Assembly: GCA_964017195.1 (NCBI GenBank)
Contig: OZ024895.1
Location: forward strand, 27,990,875-28,054,874
Direction of reading: 5' to 3'
DNA: 64,000 nucleotides
Source: Siderastrea radians
Lineage: Eukaryota; Cnidaria; Anthozoa; Scleractinia; Rhizangiidae
Shown here piece by piece: positions 34,400 to 46,883 of the stretch. Numbering within the stretch: position 1 is the stretch's first letter; each line of letters opens with the position of its first letter. A program made the translations under genes and the position numbers. Under the pieces are notes generated by a model, which was not told the DNA's origin, ran no database searches, and was given only the letters and a program-made list of their open reading frames with translations.

Positions 34400-36035
34400 A
34401 ATATTGTTGTTGTCCTTTTTTTTTCCTTCTGTCATTCATGACTACACTGCACGTTTCGCGGGCAAAGCTAAATATTTAATTAGTTTTCTACTCCTTTTTT
34501 GACTTATTGCCAATTCGTGTTTACTTATTTACCACAAGCTTACGCATGCTAATATAACAAGCAACTAAACGGTCGAATCCCCTTAAATTTTTCATGTGAG
34601 TTACTCTCTTCTTGAGGTGATTCCATCGAAATAGAAGGAATATTTAAAATTCCCTAAAACTCGGTCCAATTGGTACTTTAACTTTTTGAAAATTTCGAAA
34701 ATGCAGTAATAAATAGGGTCCACCGTGATCGTTTTTGCGTAACATGGACAACCTTAAATAGGGACTATATGACCCGCAAGGTTTTCCTTAGGAACCGTAG
34801 TAATCAGAAATGAGAACTATAATTTCTTTAAAACGTCCGGATTGCTTACATTGAAATATCGGAGCAGTTCAACAAAATAGACATTTATCTTATATAGTAT
34901 ACAATTTTAGTTGAACAGGAATTAAGATTATGAAATCAATTAAAGATTTTGTTGGGTGCGCACGTACCTTGCTGTACCTAAAGACGTGCTCTTTTCCGCA
35001 TTTAATTTAAATTATCCCAAAGCAGAATTTTTAACGTTTCTTAAAATTGCGATACATGACACTCAACCGAAAGCCATTTAAATTTATGCATTAAAAATGG
35101 GGGTTAAGGTTCTCATTTAGGAGAAAACGGCCATTTATTTCTCCAAACAACTCAATTTCAAAGAAAACCTGCTACCATGTTCTGAACGTGTGCGTGTTTG
35201 TGCACGCGCCAATAACGCCAAAAATTATGCGCAGAAAGGATGCGCAATGCAATTGAATAGAATTACCTTAAGCCACGAACGACTATCAAATTATCGCCAA
35301 ATTTATACATGATCAAACAAGCCAGTGGTTTACAAAATTAATGGTAAACACACAGTTCTTTATTTTTTACTTGGGTGATCTACGTATTTTTCCAGCGAGA
35401 CTATTCTGATATCCACCAGTAACAGAATGAAATACTTAAAGAAATTTTGAATGGTATAATTTCCAACTTTTTCATTCTTCGAAGCCTCAAAAGGCATTAA
35501 CTCAAAACGTTCCCTGTGTGCATGATCTGAAGGTTAAAATTTTATTCCTGTTAGTAATAGGTATGTACGCGTTTTTAGTGATATTGGTTTCCTGAAGAAA
35601 AAATTCTTAAACCATTTTAACTCAATGGCGGACAATTTGCACATCACAATTATGCAATAAAAAAAAGATCGGTCACCACCGTGTTCGTTAAGGAAGGAAT
35701 AACCAGTTATTTATTTTTAGAACTTGGCCTGAAGGGGCAAAATGCGTGATTTCTCGTGCATGCACTTTTACTAAAATCCTTTCAGACAAACTTGGGAAAA
35801 TTTCCGTATCCTTGTAGCCTCCTCGTTAAACCCATTTTTCAGCAAAATTACTATCGTAAGACGAGCTTTACGAAACAAACGATGAAAACAGCCTTTGCTG
35901 AAAACAAGGTTTTTTAAAGAGACATGTACATGCTGCAAAATGTTATATACAGTATATATGTGTTGTCAATCTAGAGTGGGTTGCGTCTGCAGATATGTTG
36001 CTCTACATGGCATTAATATTTACGAGAGGCCTACA
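34400..36035. other. Intergenic stretch without recognised features
   Basis: AT-rich sequence with no coding frame that I can defend, no clear terminal repeats and no microsatellite. A short GCGCAGAAAGGATGCGCA block near 35225 resembles ends of local MITEs. Confidence 0.5.
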
Positions 36036-36039
36036 CATG

Positions 36040-36380
36040 TTAAGGACGGTGCCTCCTAATACAGATGTATTTTTGCAAAGGTGACGACTATTGGGAAAAA
36101 GTAGATCTTAACAAGGCTTATTGGAATCCAAAAAGAAAAATATGGGTAACCAGGCATTTTTCAGAGATAATTAAGCAACCATAACTGTAAAAAAGCGTTA
36201 AAATACAAAGAATGTATGGCAATTTCTTTCTACTAAGATTTAAGCTCAATTATCTCTGAAAAATGCGTTGTTACCCCCACTTTTCTTTTTGGATTCTGAT
36301 AGCCCTTGCTAAGATCTGCTTTTCCACATAGTCATAAACCGCGCAAAAATATTGTTGTATGAGGGGGCGAAGTCCTTAAG
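36040..36380. mobile_element. Hairpin MITE copy 3
   Basis: Starts TTAAGGACGGTGCCTCCTAA and ends GGGGGCGAAGTCCTTAAG, with a long palindrome between (GATCTTA / TAAGATC, GGTAAC / GTTACC, TTTTTCAGAGATAATTAAGC / CAATTATCTCTGAAAAA). It is the cleanest of three copies (8832-9146, 13094-13476). Confidence 0.85.
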
Positions 36381-36449
36381 AAACCTGAATATCCCAAGAT
36401 GCGCAGAACGTATGCGCATTAACAAAAGGAGGCGCCGTCCTTAAGTTGT

Positions 36450-36690
36450 TTGCAAATTGATTTGCTTATAATAAGAGAGACAAGTTACAGCTTGGTTCAG
36501 CTGAATGATTGAGCCTCACTTCTTAGATAACAAAAATGTGATGGTGAATTTTAAGCCTTTCTCTCAAAACAAGAATTGCCGATTTAAGTTTCGGTATCTC
36601 TGCATTCCACTGAGCAGCACTCTGGCCTTAAGCTTTTAAACCCAATAGGCCTAAAGTCTCAGGTATAAGGTTAACGTGTTTGCTCATCAG
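36450..36690. repeat. Segmental repeat B/C pair, left block
   Basis: Diverged copy of 41815-42035. Landmarks include ATAATAAGAGAGACA / ATAATAAGAAGAGACACA, GCTTGGTTC, TGATTGAGCC / TGCTTGACCC, TCTCTGCATT / AGCTCTGCATT and GTGTTTGCT. The partner block at 37890-37985 matches 43185-43262 in the same order, so an old duplication of about 1.5-2 kb is implied. Confidence 0.6.
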
Positions 36691-37032
36691 TGAGTGCATC
36701 TCATCAGTAGTAAAGAACACACGTACAATAATTACGGAAACGATAGTATTAATGTTACTTTTTTTCCGTAACAATCGGCACATGGTTTTAGCTACAAGCA
36801 ATAATAAAATTGTTGAGACACTCTACCGCAAAATTGGATTTCCTTGTAAAAACGCGCTATTAAAAACAAATGGAGAACTTAAATACATTTCTGTCCTCAC
36901 ACCCCCCCCCCTACCCCTTTCGATGTTGTTGCTTGTTAGTTTGAATGTCATTACTAAATCCATAACAATATTGATTGAGGGAGGGTTGATAAGGGGGCAT
37001 GTGTACTGACTATACGAATGTTCTCAAGAAAA

Positions 37033-37643
37033 TTAAGGCATGGCTGCTCTTTTATTTTACCAAAACGTTAGGGGGTGGTCCATCTTTTGAGGATTAAGAC
37101 TGATAAGTTTGCTAATGTTAACATAAAAAATGACAAGACGTATGCAAATAAGGTCAATTGACTTTTTACGGCCACATAATCGAATAAAATCTATGAAGAA
37201 AGATGGCACCACTTTATGCGAACAGTCATTCAACTTTGCCGCTACTAAATAAGCCATCACGTCAGCGACTAAATATTTGTGCCTGGACTTTGTGAAATAT
37301 TTCATTACTTTTGTAAATAAACACTGTTTTGTACTAGTTCCCAGCCCCCTAGTAAAATTGTTTTCTTATTTCAGGATTTTATGTTAAATTTTCTTGAAAG
37401 GCCCGGACACAGAATTGATGTTACTAGTAGCCTTAACATTATTTAGATGATTGCAGCCCCAAGAAAATTATGAAAAGTGGTGCCATTTTGCCAAAGGTTT
37501 TTGAGCTAAAAATAGCCTTTTAAAATTGGTCACGTGACCATATATGATCCCCAAAAACATTTAAGGTTCTTTATGTCAAATTCATCAAAAGTTAGACCAC
37601 CCCCTTACTTTTTGGTGAAATAACTGGAGGACCCATGCCTTAA
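37033..37643. mobile_element. MITE of about 610 bases
   Basis: The left end TTAAGGCATGGCTGCTC with AGGGGGTGGTC pairs with the right end GACCACCCCCT and GGACCCATGCCTTAA. The outer paired region is about 55 bases with small mismatches. Interior non-coding. Confidence 0.85.
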
Positions 37644-37889
37644 TTGTCTTGAGTAGAAATGAACGCGAATACAGAAAGCATCTCAGATCGTTTTGCAATT
37701 GCTTGTAGCTTACTTCTTTATAGCAAAGAAAAGTTTGCTTCCAGTTCTTGGCAGGTATAAATACGAAAAAACGTTTGCCAGTAATGAATATGGTCGCCGC
37801 ATATTGCATTAAAAATGACCCTGTTGAGTTTACTGATGATTGGATCGTATGATATACATTGCAAATTTGTTCTTATCCAGTAAGCCTCG

Positions 37890-37985
37890 TAATGCGTTGA
37901 AAATGTTGTCGGTAAAAAAAGGTATAAAACCGTAAAACAATGTGACACTGTGGAATCCTCGAATGACCATGGTGTCAAGCTTGTT
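37890..37985. repeat. Segmental repeat B/C pair, right block
   Basis: Matches 43185-43262: both have ATGTTGTCGGTAAA, a GTAT block, TGACACTGT(A/G)GAAT and TGTCAAGCTT. Part of the same old duplication as 36450-36690. Confidence 0.65.
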
Positions 37986-38089
37986 TTCTTTCCAAGAACA
38001 TTTTCTAGGCATAATTTACGAGGCCCGCTCTTTCTTATCATGAACTGTCTATCTGAGAACACAAAGAAGTTTTCTCCTTTTCTCTTAGG

Positions 38090-38790
38090 GTGTCATAAAA
38101 ATCTTTTCACTGCAATTGGTTCATCTCTCACAAAAACAAAAACAAACGTCTGAGCAGAAGGTCATTAGGCACCAAACGACTATAAATCATGCTATCTCTT
38201 GTTAATAGCACGGACACTGAAACTGTTGAAGACGTTAGGCTTGATTTGACAAATTAGTTTTAGGTGTGCATTCTAGTTAGTAAGGTGAGCAATGATGCCC
38301 CGTTTACGTAATAACAAGAGCAAATTAATATACACTGTAGGTAGCGCAATATCTCATATCTCCCTTCTGCTAAAAATCATGTTTGTAGCAAGGAATACCC
38401 ATATGACTGAGTAACTTAAACTTGCCCCTGTTGATGATTGAACATGCAATTTTCCGTGACATGTGACAGTAACTGGTTTGGGTGGTGTAGCAGCTGTCGT
38501 AAGGTCTGGTGGCTGTATTGAGGGTGCTGCATAACGTGACTGGGTAAAACCACATGATAACAATTTGCTCCATAAAATCCTCTCCTTCCCTAATTGTGAC
38601 TTTGGGAGTTATTCAGCAAACATTGACTTCAAAACTGGTATTTAAGCTTCACTAATACCTTGCTTTAAGACCATCGAAACGTTGTAATTTCGCATTGCAT
38701 ATATTTGGAACAGTTAATATTTGTTTGAAAATTGGTTCTGATACTCTAGTATGTGACAAAGAAAAGGCAATGTGTCTGACGCGAGTTAAT
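38090..38790. repeat. Segmental repeat A, second copy
   Basis: Copy of 32970-33570. In this copy the minus strand keeps a 69-codon open frame (38354-38563) reading PPKPVTVTCHGKLHV and then a hydrophobic stretch VIWVFLATNMIF. The other copy has stops in the corresponding frame, so coding status is doubtful. Confidence 0.7.
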
Positions 38791-38799
38791 TTATTCGCC

Positions 38800-41700
38800 G
38801 CTCTGTCCTAAGGGTCCACAATTTGTTTGGCGGGATGCGAGATCTGGCTTATTTGGGCTGGATTTGGGATGCGAGTTAAAAACAGGAGCGAGAAGAGGGG
38901 ATTTATAGTAAGAGACGAATTGCAATCTGGTGTGAAGGGTAGGGGTGAGGAAACCGCGAGGGATTGAAGCAAGATCTGGGATAACAATTTGTAGTTGCCT
39001 TCATCAATAATGACCTGCGTATAGACGGACCTACTAGTTTTGTATCAGTCGAAAGAAAGCCATGAGATAATTAATGATGACGCCAAACCTGCCAGGTCTC
39101 CGAACGATCCTAGGGTAATGCGCGAGAAGAAATGATAGAGTACGTGTTGTTTTGACAGTGCGGCCTGTAGAAGCTTGATGATCTATATATAGCACCAATG
39201 GGTTACACTTAGTCGAGCAACCTCCCAAGATGTATGACACGAGCTGTGTTTACTGCTTTTGGATTTACGAAAATACGAATTACCCCTTGCATCAGTGAAG
39301 GCATCTACATTCGATCGAAGTGTTCGGTTCAATTAAAGGCTGATGTTTAGACCCTTGTAATAGTAAGAGAAGGTCGAAACGTACAGACTTTATCTTTGAT
39401 TGATATTTCGCGAAAAGAAAGAATTAAAAAAGAAATAAAACAAACGAAACAACACAAAAGGAAACACTAGTGTCATTCCTGGTGCTGTTGAGGCTACAAA
39501 TGAGACACTACAAATGGCTTTTGCTTGTTAACTAACATCACCAAAGCGTGATTACCTTTTTGTTCTGACTGCTAAACATCGCTTAAGGACGAGTTACTAT
39601 GAACACAGGAAAATTGGTCAAACATTAAGGCAGGACAGGAGCAGAATTTCGGCGAAAGGAAAGGCGGGGATTAAGAGGAAAAATGGGCGGAAAGGTGGGA
39701 ACTGAGAACCCTTTTGTGGCCCAATCCTCTTCGTGACAAGAATCATAATTGTATACGCACACATGTACTCTTTCGCTTATGAACACTTTGGTAGCTTTAC
39801 TTGCTTACACAATGGCAAGTAAACAGATAAAAACCGTTATATAGGACAAAGTCATCTTTACCGGTTATTTCTCCTAATTGCAACCGGTTTGAATTGTCTA
39901 TGGCGGTTATAACTTTCGAGTTAGCATCCAAAAGTGTGTTTTATTGTAATTTAAATTACTCTGTAAGTTTAGCGAATGATGCTGGATATTTAATTTGCTC
40001 TCTATTTCTCTTTGACGTATTGTCAGTTCATGCAACTTATAGGCATTTAAACAAAATGTGGAATGGAATAATTTCCAACTTTTTGTTGTTGTTGTTGTTG
40101 CTGTTTTTCGAAGGAAAGCAAATTTCTCGATAGTCAAAGGAATGTATTTGAAGTTAATATATTATTGCAAAAATGTTCGGCCAAAAAAAAAGTGGCACGT
40201 CTTATCTAGTTATTCGCCCTAATACTCTCTGAAGGTTTCAAGCTTGAGCTCTTTGTTATGACACTTTTCACAAGATTGAAATAATGCGCCTTTGTCAATT
40301 TACTCGAAATAAACGCAAATGATTATTCGACGCAGATAAGAACGCTATTTCTAGAGTTCAATTCATCCATCTCAGCCTCGGGAAGCTGTGGTTGTTTTCT
40401 TAAACTTTAACTTGGTTCATATTTATTTCCACTTCGTATGCATATCCAAATTACATCAAAAATGCATCCTGAATGCCAACCTCTGAACAGCTAGAGATTA
40501 TCATTTTTTAATGTTCAGTACACCAATAATCTGAAAATGTTAGGGTTTTTAAAAATATTTTCGGAACACTGAGCGTTCGAAACATTAAGCTTGACTAATA
40601 GCTGTATCTGTTGTTTAACTAAACCTTAACTAACTGAAAGGTGCGCCAGGTGTTTAACTAAACTAAGCATTATACCAGAAATTTTGAATATCAATTTCTT
40701 TTAAGAGAACAGCTAGGCAGTCCTTGGGAAAATTTACTTGATATCTCCATGTTGGTGTTCCAGGAGCATTTTGTGGTTGAGCAAAGGCATTTAATCATAA
40801 TTTTAGCCAATTTTTAAGGAAACGCGAACAAATCCCGCGATACAGCCCCTTTAAGGCCGCGTATGAGAAACTAGATCATCAGTATTCATTTATTTAAAGC
40901 GTATGCCCTAAGTGCAACAAATGGTAACGAAATTGCGCGAAATATTCATTAATAGGCTCTTCAGTAAAATATTAATTTTCTGAATCAATATTGCGCGTGC
41001 ATTAAGTCGTGTGTCACGGACATCTTGTGTCTTTATTAAAGCATTTTAAATAAAAAAAATAATAACAATAATATCTGCGTTGAGCGCTGGCTTTTTGTGT
41101 CTGTACTGGCGAAGGTTGTCTCTTTTTTTAAGTTGAAACGTTAATAAAGATTTTTTTAGAAGTGTTCTAGCTAGAGCTTGTATTCTTCGATCCATAATGT
41201 ATTGCGATGTTCAAATTTGAACGTACTGTTCTTTTCTGGGCTGTGAATAATAGTTGCGAGAATTTAATTTCCATAGTTAGCGTAATAAAAATTTTTTAGC
41301 TTAAACACTCCTGTTTGTTCGGTAAGCCGCGGCAAGTCTTGAAACCACTAATTTTGTGTCCAAGAATACAGCGCGGATACAGAATTTCCTGAACTGACGC
41401 AACAGGCATAAAACTAGGTGTAAAACAGGCTTTTTGACAGAATTTTGAAGGCTCCAAATTTGAAATAAGGACGATTTACGTCATTTGAAAAACTTTCAGT
41501 GGAACCCGAAATCACAAAATAGGTTTCTGTTGTGACACAGAGGTTTTAACTAATCAATGAGTGGTAAAATCAAGCTCTGTGTCTAGTTTCAGTGGAATCG
41601 GCTCCCAAACGTCCAAGATATAAAGCTCATGTAAGACCTCCACAAAAATTTCACCTTGTAAATTTAATTAAGACAAAAACACTGAAAACAAGGATCTTTT

Positions 41701-41800
41701 AATGGTAAAACATTTTATTACTAAGAAGCTGCATATGCAATCAACCGGGAGCCGTTGCGGTTGAACATCGCATGAATATGTTTACAACAGACTGTCAACA
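38800..41800. other. Intergenic stretch without recognised features
   Basis: No exon, RNA gene or clear transposon end recognised. A short (TTG)n run is at 40083-40103. Open frames here are short and without family resemblance. Confidence 0.5.
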
Positions 41801-43260
41801 TGACAAGTAACTTGCATATTTATTACTCATAATAAGAAGAGACACACGTTTCGGCTTGGTTCTATGGCAGTTGAATGCTTGACCCCCACAACGTAGATGA
41901 TTTTAGCAAGAAAAAAGGAATTGATAATTAAGGTTTGTAGCTCTGCATTACAGCAGTACTCTAACTGTTTTTAGCCTTATACTTAATAACCCCAAATTCT
42001 CAGTTTTAAAGTCAGCGTGTTTGCTTCATTAATTACGTAAAGGAGCTATTAGAATGATTTTCCCAAAACATTCCTTAAACTTCTTTTAATAACTGCATGG
42101 AGTGCTCTTGGTATTAACAGACAGAATTTTAATTTTTTTTTTTTGGTGTACGCTTTAAAGTAGTTGCATTGTTTTTGTCACTCAATGTCCGTGTATACTT
42201 TAATCTAAGTACGCTTTCATTGTATGCTCTGACAATTGCGTGAGCATTTAACAGTTTGCATGCAAATGTGTTGCTCTAGTGGTCACTGTCGAATTATAAA
42301 GACAGCATGGTACACCGTCCAACAATTATTGGAACGATAGCACTAATAATAGCCTGAAAATTATCAAACAACTAAACATTAATAAACCAGTACACAGTTC
42401 CTTGTATTCGTCACAAAAGGCCGCTGTTAGTGATAGTTCCAATTAAAAATCATTGTGAAAGCAGGTTTGACTTTTCATAATCAGTACAATTTTCTACAAA
42501 GGAAAAAAAAACATTAATATAGCTAACTGTAATTTCCTTGCGAATGTGTTTTTAGTTAGATTGCTTTATGATTTGTGTTAGGTCTTTGCTTTTATTTCAG
42601 TGAGGAACATAAAATTTAAAACAGTTATTCATCGAAGTGGAAGTAAATAGGCAAACGTTGGCCTTTATCTTGGGTCCAAATGTGCACGGATATTTGTCTT
42701 TTCAGGGTCATTGTGTGTTCTTGAAAGCGAACAGTTACCGAAAGTGAACGTGGGAAGGTATTCGATATCTTTTTTTTTTCAGTTTAAGTTGGATATGTCG
42801 TGATTCAATTTTATCCTTGGTTCAATTTTTATTTTCCTTTGTTTTTGTCTATGGTAATGTATGATAATGAGCTTAAAACAAAGGAGAATAAAAAGTGAAC
42901 CAAGGATGAAATTGAACCACAACAGATATTTTTCCATCCGTGAAGCGGCAAGCAGATAAATATCCACCACCGAAACCGAGGTGAATAACTGTTTCTGTGT
43001 ATGTTATACACGTGAATAAAAGCTATTTTGTCTACTGATGTTCGGGCAAAACCTCGTGTAAGGCGACCGCCGCTTCGTTCGGAGGTGAAAAACCAAATTC
43101 CATCTGGCTTTTGAGTAACCCAATCAGAACACAATTGCAAAAAACTTTTTTTTTTCACTTGTGTTGTGTCACATAACTGGAGAGATGTTGTCGGTAAAGG
43201 GTATTTAACATAGACGGTTATGACACTGTAGAATTCTGGGATAAAGACACTGTCAAGCTT

Positions 43261-45030
43261 TCAACGTCCCAACTGTCTACCCACAAGGTGGCTTGTTGCA
43301 TCGGGAGTTCGAGAGCTGAAATTATTTGTTTGGCTAACCTGAGGCCAGTTACTGCTCCCATGAGTTCGAGCAATGGGATGCTCATCGAATTCAAAGGAGA
43401 TAGCCGAGTCTTCGATGCAGTCGATCGTGTAGCGATGGGACCACCTTTGTACTCGTGGGGAATCTAAACTACTGCTGCGTAAGCTACCTACGAAGCTTCC
43501 GAAAACTTGTGTAGTGATACACATTATATTTATTGCCCTTGAGTGCCTATCTTTCGGACCGAGACAGCTTTTCGTACTTGTCGAACGTACCCCTTGTTCA
43601 AGTACTCACATATGACCCCTTGGTAGGCGTTGGCAAAATGGGCATCTTTCAGCAACTCTTTCTCGACCAACTAAAGTCGTCTCTGTGGGATTTGTCGATT
43701 GTTAAGAAGGCTTAGTTTCTGGTGCTTCCAAGGCACAGCGACCTCGTACCGTTCTCCGTTGAACTTTAGCAACTGGGCTGCGACAAGCAAACTTCTTATT
43801 TGATGTCATGTTCATTTCTTTTCGACTTTGAGTGGTGAGGGCGACAGTCTCCAGGTACCAGAACCGTTTCAGAGTAGCAATAAGATTTTCTTCTACTTCC
43901 AACGCTGCGGCAACAAATTCCGGACACATGATCAGATAACGGAAAGTGTGTTAGTTACGTGTGATTGTACATTGGGTTCCGATTTTCCTATTTTCCCGAT
44001 AGCTATCTTAACCAAGGGACATAGTCTAAAGGATGATTCATCTTCTTTTCCACTGATTTCCTTCATAGCGAACATGTAGCAGTCCGATCCCAGAAGGACG
44101 TCGATGACTCTTTTCTAGGCGAGGTGTGGGAACGAAATATCTTTCAGATGATCTCATTTGTTAATTTTTACCCAATCATTGGACTTCAATCTTCCACAAA
44201 TCGTCACTCGTTTTCATCACAGTCGTAGTATTGGCCTTCCCATCGATACACCCACTACCGATTTCCAGGGATGCAGCCATTACTCCTGCTTTTCCCCCGT
44301 TGGCCACGTTGATGGTGACTTGCTCTTTCTCTTGGCACGAATTCCCAAAGTTTCAATTACATCCTCGTTCAACGTAGGTTGCGTCGCTTCTTTTAACAAT
44401 GAAACAGTTCAAAAGTTGTAACTCTTAGAAGTGTTTCAATATCAGCGAACCCTTCGAAGAGCAATGATTCTTTCTTCCTGTTTCTTGACGGCTTTTAGGA
44501 TTGCGTCATGAGGTGGTTCCATCCCATGTGCAATTGAGGCCGCTAATTCATTTCCTTGTTGTCTTTCTTGAAGAAGAGGACGATCTTTCACCCTTCGATG
44601 TTGTGCGCTTTACTTTCGGGACATTTGTTTCCCAAATGATCACCACCCAGCATCGATAACAGAGATCGAACTGTTTCGCTGCTTCACACTTCTTCTCTGT
44701 CGGTCATCCTGCGTAGACTTGGCACTTAGAAATGGGTTGTTTTTTGCTGCATGCTCTACAAATCCTTTCTTTTCTTTTACCATCTTGTTGACGGGCCTTC
44801 GCTTTTTTTCGTCTGGTCTATTCTTGGCGAACGACTTGGTTGTTTCCCATCGGTTTCTCGTGAAGACTATTTGCTGTCGTCATGTCTTTGCACGTCCAAT
44901 TCTCCAGATGTGGCTGCAACGCCATGTTTGACTTCAGAAGCTTGTATTCGGCCAACAATTCACTTAGAGTTTCTATCGATAAGTGCTTTCGTCGTTCTTT
45001 CACCCCGCGGTAATACTGTTTCACCAAGTA
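43261..45030 (-). mobile_element. Decayed BEL/Pao-type LTR retrotransposon fragment
   Basis: Read on the minus strand, pieces of gag and pol occur in the expected order. At about 45027-44818 is a gag-like helical block (HLSIETLSELLAEYKLLKS). At about 44760-44646 are zinc-knuckle-like cysteine blocks (CRACSKKQPISKC and FDLCYRCW) separated by an in-frame stop. At about 43929-43700 is RFWYLETVALTTQSRK, matching the F-W-x-L-E block before reverse transcriptase. At about 43670-43540 is KDAHFANAYQGVICEYLNK in another frame. Stops and frameshifts show it is dead. No LTRs were identified, and the catalytic core of reverse transcriptase and the integrase are missing. Confidence 0.7.
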
Positions 45031-45039
45031 CTATGTAAT

Positions 45040-46880
45040 ACATGGTGCTACCCTCCAAATCTGCTTTACGTTTATTTTCTTTCCAAACAAAAACGGCTTT
45101 ATCTTGCGTAATTCGTCCGGCTGGGCTTTAACTTTCCGCCTATCCCCACCACGTTTTCGCTGTAACCTTGCTTTAGCAGCGTTGTGCACGGTTTCCGTGT
45201 ATCCCAGTTCCGTGTGTCCTAGTTCCTAACCACGCAGACAGGTTTCCAATCGATGCCTCTTATAAAAACTGCGGTGTTAACGAGGTTTTGTCAACGCAAG
45301 TGGAAAATGCAGCAAACATTGCTGGAATTCCCTTCTGTTTCCATTTAAAATAAAAATCGTGATTCTCTCCAATTGCCTGTTCGTTCTATTCGTCTAATCT
45401 TTTTTCGGGGGTGGGGCCGGGGAGGGCACCGAAAACAATGGCTTTTACAAAACTTAAGCTTAATCTTGCCCTGTGTTTATCGGGAACTCAGCCAGACAGT
45501 CTCACCATTAACTCCATATTGGAAGGAATAAGAAACCACTGTTATCGTTAATGAAGAACTCAAATCTGCGCTACAAATAATGCATATGCGACGGGAAAGA
45601 TCGACGATCAAGCAGACTTCCTGCTCGTCAGATACAGAGGGTAACTTAAACAGAAGATACGAAACAAGGTTGACATTCAAAATCCACCGAAAAACGAATT
45701 TTTTTTCGACACACTCGAAGTCAATTGCAACACACTGATTTTTTATTTCGTGGTTGCCGTGGCAACTACAAGATATTGTAGGGAAGTTCAAAGAGTTCCT
45801 GAGCTCATCCTTGTGATTATTTTCGTGAGCTGTTGTGTAGATTCGCTTATGTTCGCGAAAACTTGGGTATTCCCAAGAGGGGAACTTCGCTATATCATTG
45901 CGCTATGTTGGAGACACTTTCGTTTCTTGGGTTTCTTGGGAATATTGGGTCGTTAGACTACTGACACCGTGTTATGTTGCCGAAGGTGTTCCCAGAACTA
46001 ATTTAACACAAACAAACGAGATGTTGTCCAATTCCATTTATGCTTCAAATCACGATTACAAATGTCAACTGAAAACACCTGAGCTGATAACTTTCCAAAA
46101 ATGGATTGCATTACATAACAACTTCAACCGAGTTAGTTGGGAATCACCTCTCGACAAGTAGTCACGCAAAGTGGAAGAGATGATACTGGAGGTAATACAA
46201 CTCTATAAAATGCACAGCATGTTTTATGTTGACAATATGAGAGCTGTACGAGAATAAGGAGATTTCTTTCTTGTGGCTCACAAATTAATTTCAGCTTGTA
46301 AGGGCCGTCTTTAATAAGCCAGGGTTTTCTTGTTTTGTTTGCAACGACTGTAGACCAATCTTGTTTGCAGCATGCATATTTATTTCGTTTTCAATGTGAG
46401 GATTTATTACCTCGCCCTCAGGAAGGAGTCTAGTAATACCCGTTTTTTTTTTTCGTCCGTTTTATAATTTTTTGGGTGATACAACTGTCTTTTGCTCGGG
46501 GAAAGAGCACAGTGCACTACTTGCAAAAGGACTGCATTTTCCCGTGGTGCTAAAATGCAAATTTATCTTCATTGAATGCGATAAATCGATACACCGTTGA
46601 TTGATCGCCTACCCCTATACGCGTACCCCGAATTCCGATTCAAATATTAAACAGGCTGTCCAATTTCCCACCCTACTGCGATTAACGCGGTTTTGTAAAT
46701 AACGTGAATACGTTGGCTGTTACCATCGGTTAATCTGAAGCATCCGCCTTAGTTATTAGTTAAAAAAGTACATGATAGATCTTTATACCATTATTTCACC
46801 TTCCAGTCTGCTTGTGCCTGCCATATTGAATCAGCTATATACTTCCATCACTATTTCTAAACTAGTTCTAAACTGGTCAA
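45040..46880. other. Stretch with unassigned open frames only
   Basis: A minus-strand frame at 45477-45791 (104 codons, containing VSYLLFKLPSVSDEQEVCLI) and a plus-strand frame at 45898-46161 (87 codons, containing HDYKCQLKTPELITFQKW) are longer than neighbours. They match nothing I recognise and show no matching splice phases to the polycystin genes. The rest is featureless. Confidence 0.35.
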
Positions 46881-46883
46881 TAA

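Noticed and set aside
37950..37990. Minus-strand sequence TGGTCATTCGAGGA, identical to part of the REJ exon (VIRG codons)
   Set aside because: The surrounding sequence matches the segmental repeat at 43,185-43,262, not REJ, and the frame does not continue with REJ motifs. Chance match.
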